Made by a program: the position numbers and the translations under genes
The notes under the pieces: generated by a model
Database searches by the model: none
The model's input: only the letters and a program-made list of their open reading frames with translations
Told to the model about the DNA's origin: nothing
In this document: piece after piece, positions 62,513 to 64,000 of the stretch
Layout of the letters: each line of letters begins with the position of its first letter
How positions within the stretch are numbered: the first letter of the stretch is position 1
Source of the DNA: Eutreptiella sp. 'Long Island Sound 2002'
Lineage: Eukaryota > Euglenozoa > Euglenophyceae > Eutreptiales > Eutreptiaceae
Reading direction: 5' to 3'
Assembly: GCA_964036045.1 (NCBI GenBank)
Contig: OZ038382.1
Coordinates: forward strand, 144,968,961 to 145,032,960
DNA: 64,000 nucleotides

Positions 62513-64000
62513 CGACCCTGGCTGGGCCGCGGAGGGATAGGGTCGCCCCGTGGGTTCGTCAGGTATTTTTCCTTCCCCCACACAGCAGCGGTTACACCCG
62601 AGTCCCTCCGGTCCAGCCTGGGCCGCGGGGGGATAGGGACGCCCCGTGGGTTCGTCAGGTATTTTTCCTTCCCCCACACAGCGGCGGTTACACCCGAGTC
62701 CCTCCGGTCCAGCCTGGGCCGCGGGGGGATAGGGACGCCCCGTGGGTTCGTCAGGTATTTTTCCTTCCCCCACACAGCGGCGGTTACACCCGAGTCCCTC
62801 CGGTCCAGCCTGGGCCGCGGGGGGATAGGGACGCCCCGTGGGTTCGTCAGGTATTTTTCCTTCCCCCACACAGCGGCGGTTACACCCGAGTCCCTCCGGT
62901 CCAGCCTGGGCCGCGGGGGGATAGGGACGCCCCGTGGGTTCGTCAGGTATTTTTCCTTCCCCCACACAGCGGCGGTTACACCCGAGTCCCTCCGGTCCAG
63001 CCTGGGCCGCGGGGGGATAGGGACGCCCCGTGGGTTCGCCAGGTATTTTTCCTTCCCCCACACAGCGGCGGTTACACCCGAGTCCCTCCGGTCCAGCCTG
63101 GGCCGCGGGGGGATAGGGACGCCCCGTGGGTTCGTCACGTATTTTTCCTTCCCCCACACAGCGGCGTTTACACCCGAGTCCCTCCGGTCCAGCCTGGGCC
63201 GCGGAGGGATAGGGACGCCCCGTGGGTTCGTCAGGTATTTTTCCTTCCCCCACACAGCGGCGGTTACACCCGAGTCCCTCCGGTCCAGCCTGGGCCGCGG
63301 AGGGATAGGGACGCCCCGTGGGTTCGTCAGGTATTTTTCCTTCCCCCACACAGCGGCGGTTACACCCGAGTCCCTCCGGTCCAGCCTGGGCCGCGGGGGG
63401 ATAGGGACGCCCCATGGGTTCGTCAGGTATTTTTCCTTCCCCCACACAGCGGCGGTTACACCCGAGTCCCTCCGGTCCAGCCTGGGCCGCGGAGGGATAG
63501 GGACGCCCCGTGGGTTCGTCAGGTATTTTTCCTTCCCCCACACAGCGGCGTTTACACCCGAGTCCCTCCGGTCCAGCCTGGGCCGCGGAGGGATAGGGAC
63601 GCCCCGTGGGTTCGTCAGGTATTTTTCCTTCCCCCACACAGCGGCGGTTACACCCGAGTCCCTCCGGTCCAGCCTGGGCCGCGGGGGGATAGGGACGCCC
63701 CGTGGGTTCGTCAGGTATTTTTCCTTCCCCCACACAGCGGCGGTTACACCCGAGTCCCTCCGGTCCAGCCTGGGCCGCGGAGGGATAGGGACGCCCCGTG
63801 GGTTCGTCAGGTATTTTTCCTTCCCCCACACAGCGGCGGTTACACCCGAGTCCCTCCGGTCCAGCCTGGGCCGCGGGGGGATAGGGACGCCCCGTGGGTT
63901 CGTCAGGTATTTTTCCTTCCCCCACACAGCGGCGGTTACACCCGAGTCCCTCCGGTCCAGCCTGGGCCGCGGAGGGATAGGGACGCCCCGTGGGTTCGTC
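62513..64000 (+). repeat. 96-bp satellite, 15.5 units, running off the window
   Basis: The word CAGGTATTTTTCCTTCCCCC returns every 96 bp from 62,560 to the window end (15 occurrences plus a partial unit). Units differ at only a few sites: G/A in GCGG(G/A)GGG, GCGG/GCGT before TTACACC, CAGGT/CACGT. Because 96 is a multiple of three, two minus-strand frames stay open for more than 560 codons; these are by-products. Each unit carries donor-like CAG|GTATTT and acceptor-like CCCCCACACAG|CGG sequences 23 nt apart on the plus strand. Confidence 0.95.

Noticed and set aside
62140-63927. 595-aa and 564-aa minus-strand ORFs made of 32-residue repeats
   Set aside because: Two overlapping frames are both open only because the satellite unit (96 bp) is a multiple of three and stop-free on that strand; there is no start context or non-repeat domain.

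Overview
The window is nuclear DNA from a repeat-rich eukaryote, most likely a protist or microalga. I see GT-AG exon borders with pyrimidine-rich acceptors, several families of eukaryotic transposable elements, minisatellites and satellites, and a very high density of poly(G)/poly(C) runs of 10 or more bases. There are no bacterial operons, no ribosomal RNA and no clean tRNA gene. I cannot name the species.

Layout. 1-3.9 kb is mostly non-coding, with two short orphan frames. 4.0-6.2 kb holds pieces of a hAT/ZNF862-like transposase and an ORF with an SH3/Tudor-like module. 6.5-10.0 kb holds two head-to-head, broken retroelements of DIRS/tyrosine-recombinase type. The minus-strand one has Gag with a WW domain, an aspartic protease and an RNase H-type motif; the plus-strand one has Gag with a zinc knuckle and a tyrosine recombinase. 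10.9 kb carries a 41-bp minisatellite. 13.1-19.4 kb is an almost complete LINE retrotransposon with ORF1, endonuclease, reverse transcriptase, RNase H, zinc knuckle, poly(A) and a 20-bp target-site duplication. 21.5-37.5 kb on the plus strand holds scattered exons of an apparent host gene, an FBXO31-like F-box protein, with transposon remnants in its introns. 40.1-45.3 kb is a direct 1.37-kb duplication flanking 2.5 kb that contains a proline-rich ORF. 45.6-49.05 kb is a complete pogo/Tc1-like DNA transposon, delimited by perfect 18-bp inverted repeats next to TA. 49.3-51.6 kb is dispersed repeats. 52.1-53.7 kb is a second zinc-finger plus hAT-like remnant. 55.6-56.8 kb (minus) is a piggyBac-like transposase with degraded catalytic residues. 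56.8-64 kb is almost all tandem repeat, ending in a 96-bp satellite that runs off the window.

Most coding content is therefore mobile and partly decayed, and the F-box gene is the only good candidate for a host gene. Across unrelated elements, reading frames are repeatedly interrupted by single in-frame TAG codons with protein-like sequence continuing in the same frame, while several clear ORF ends are TGA. I report this as a hypothesis (tolerated or recoded UAG) together with the evidence against it.
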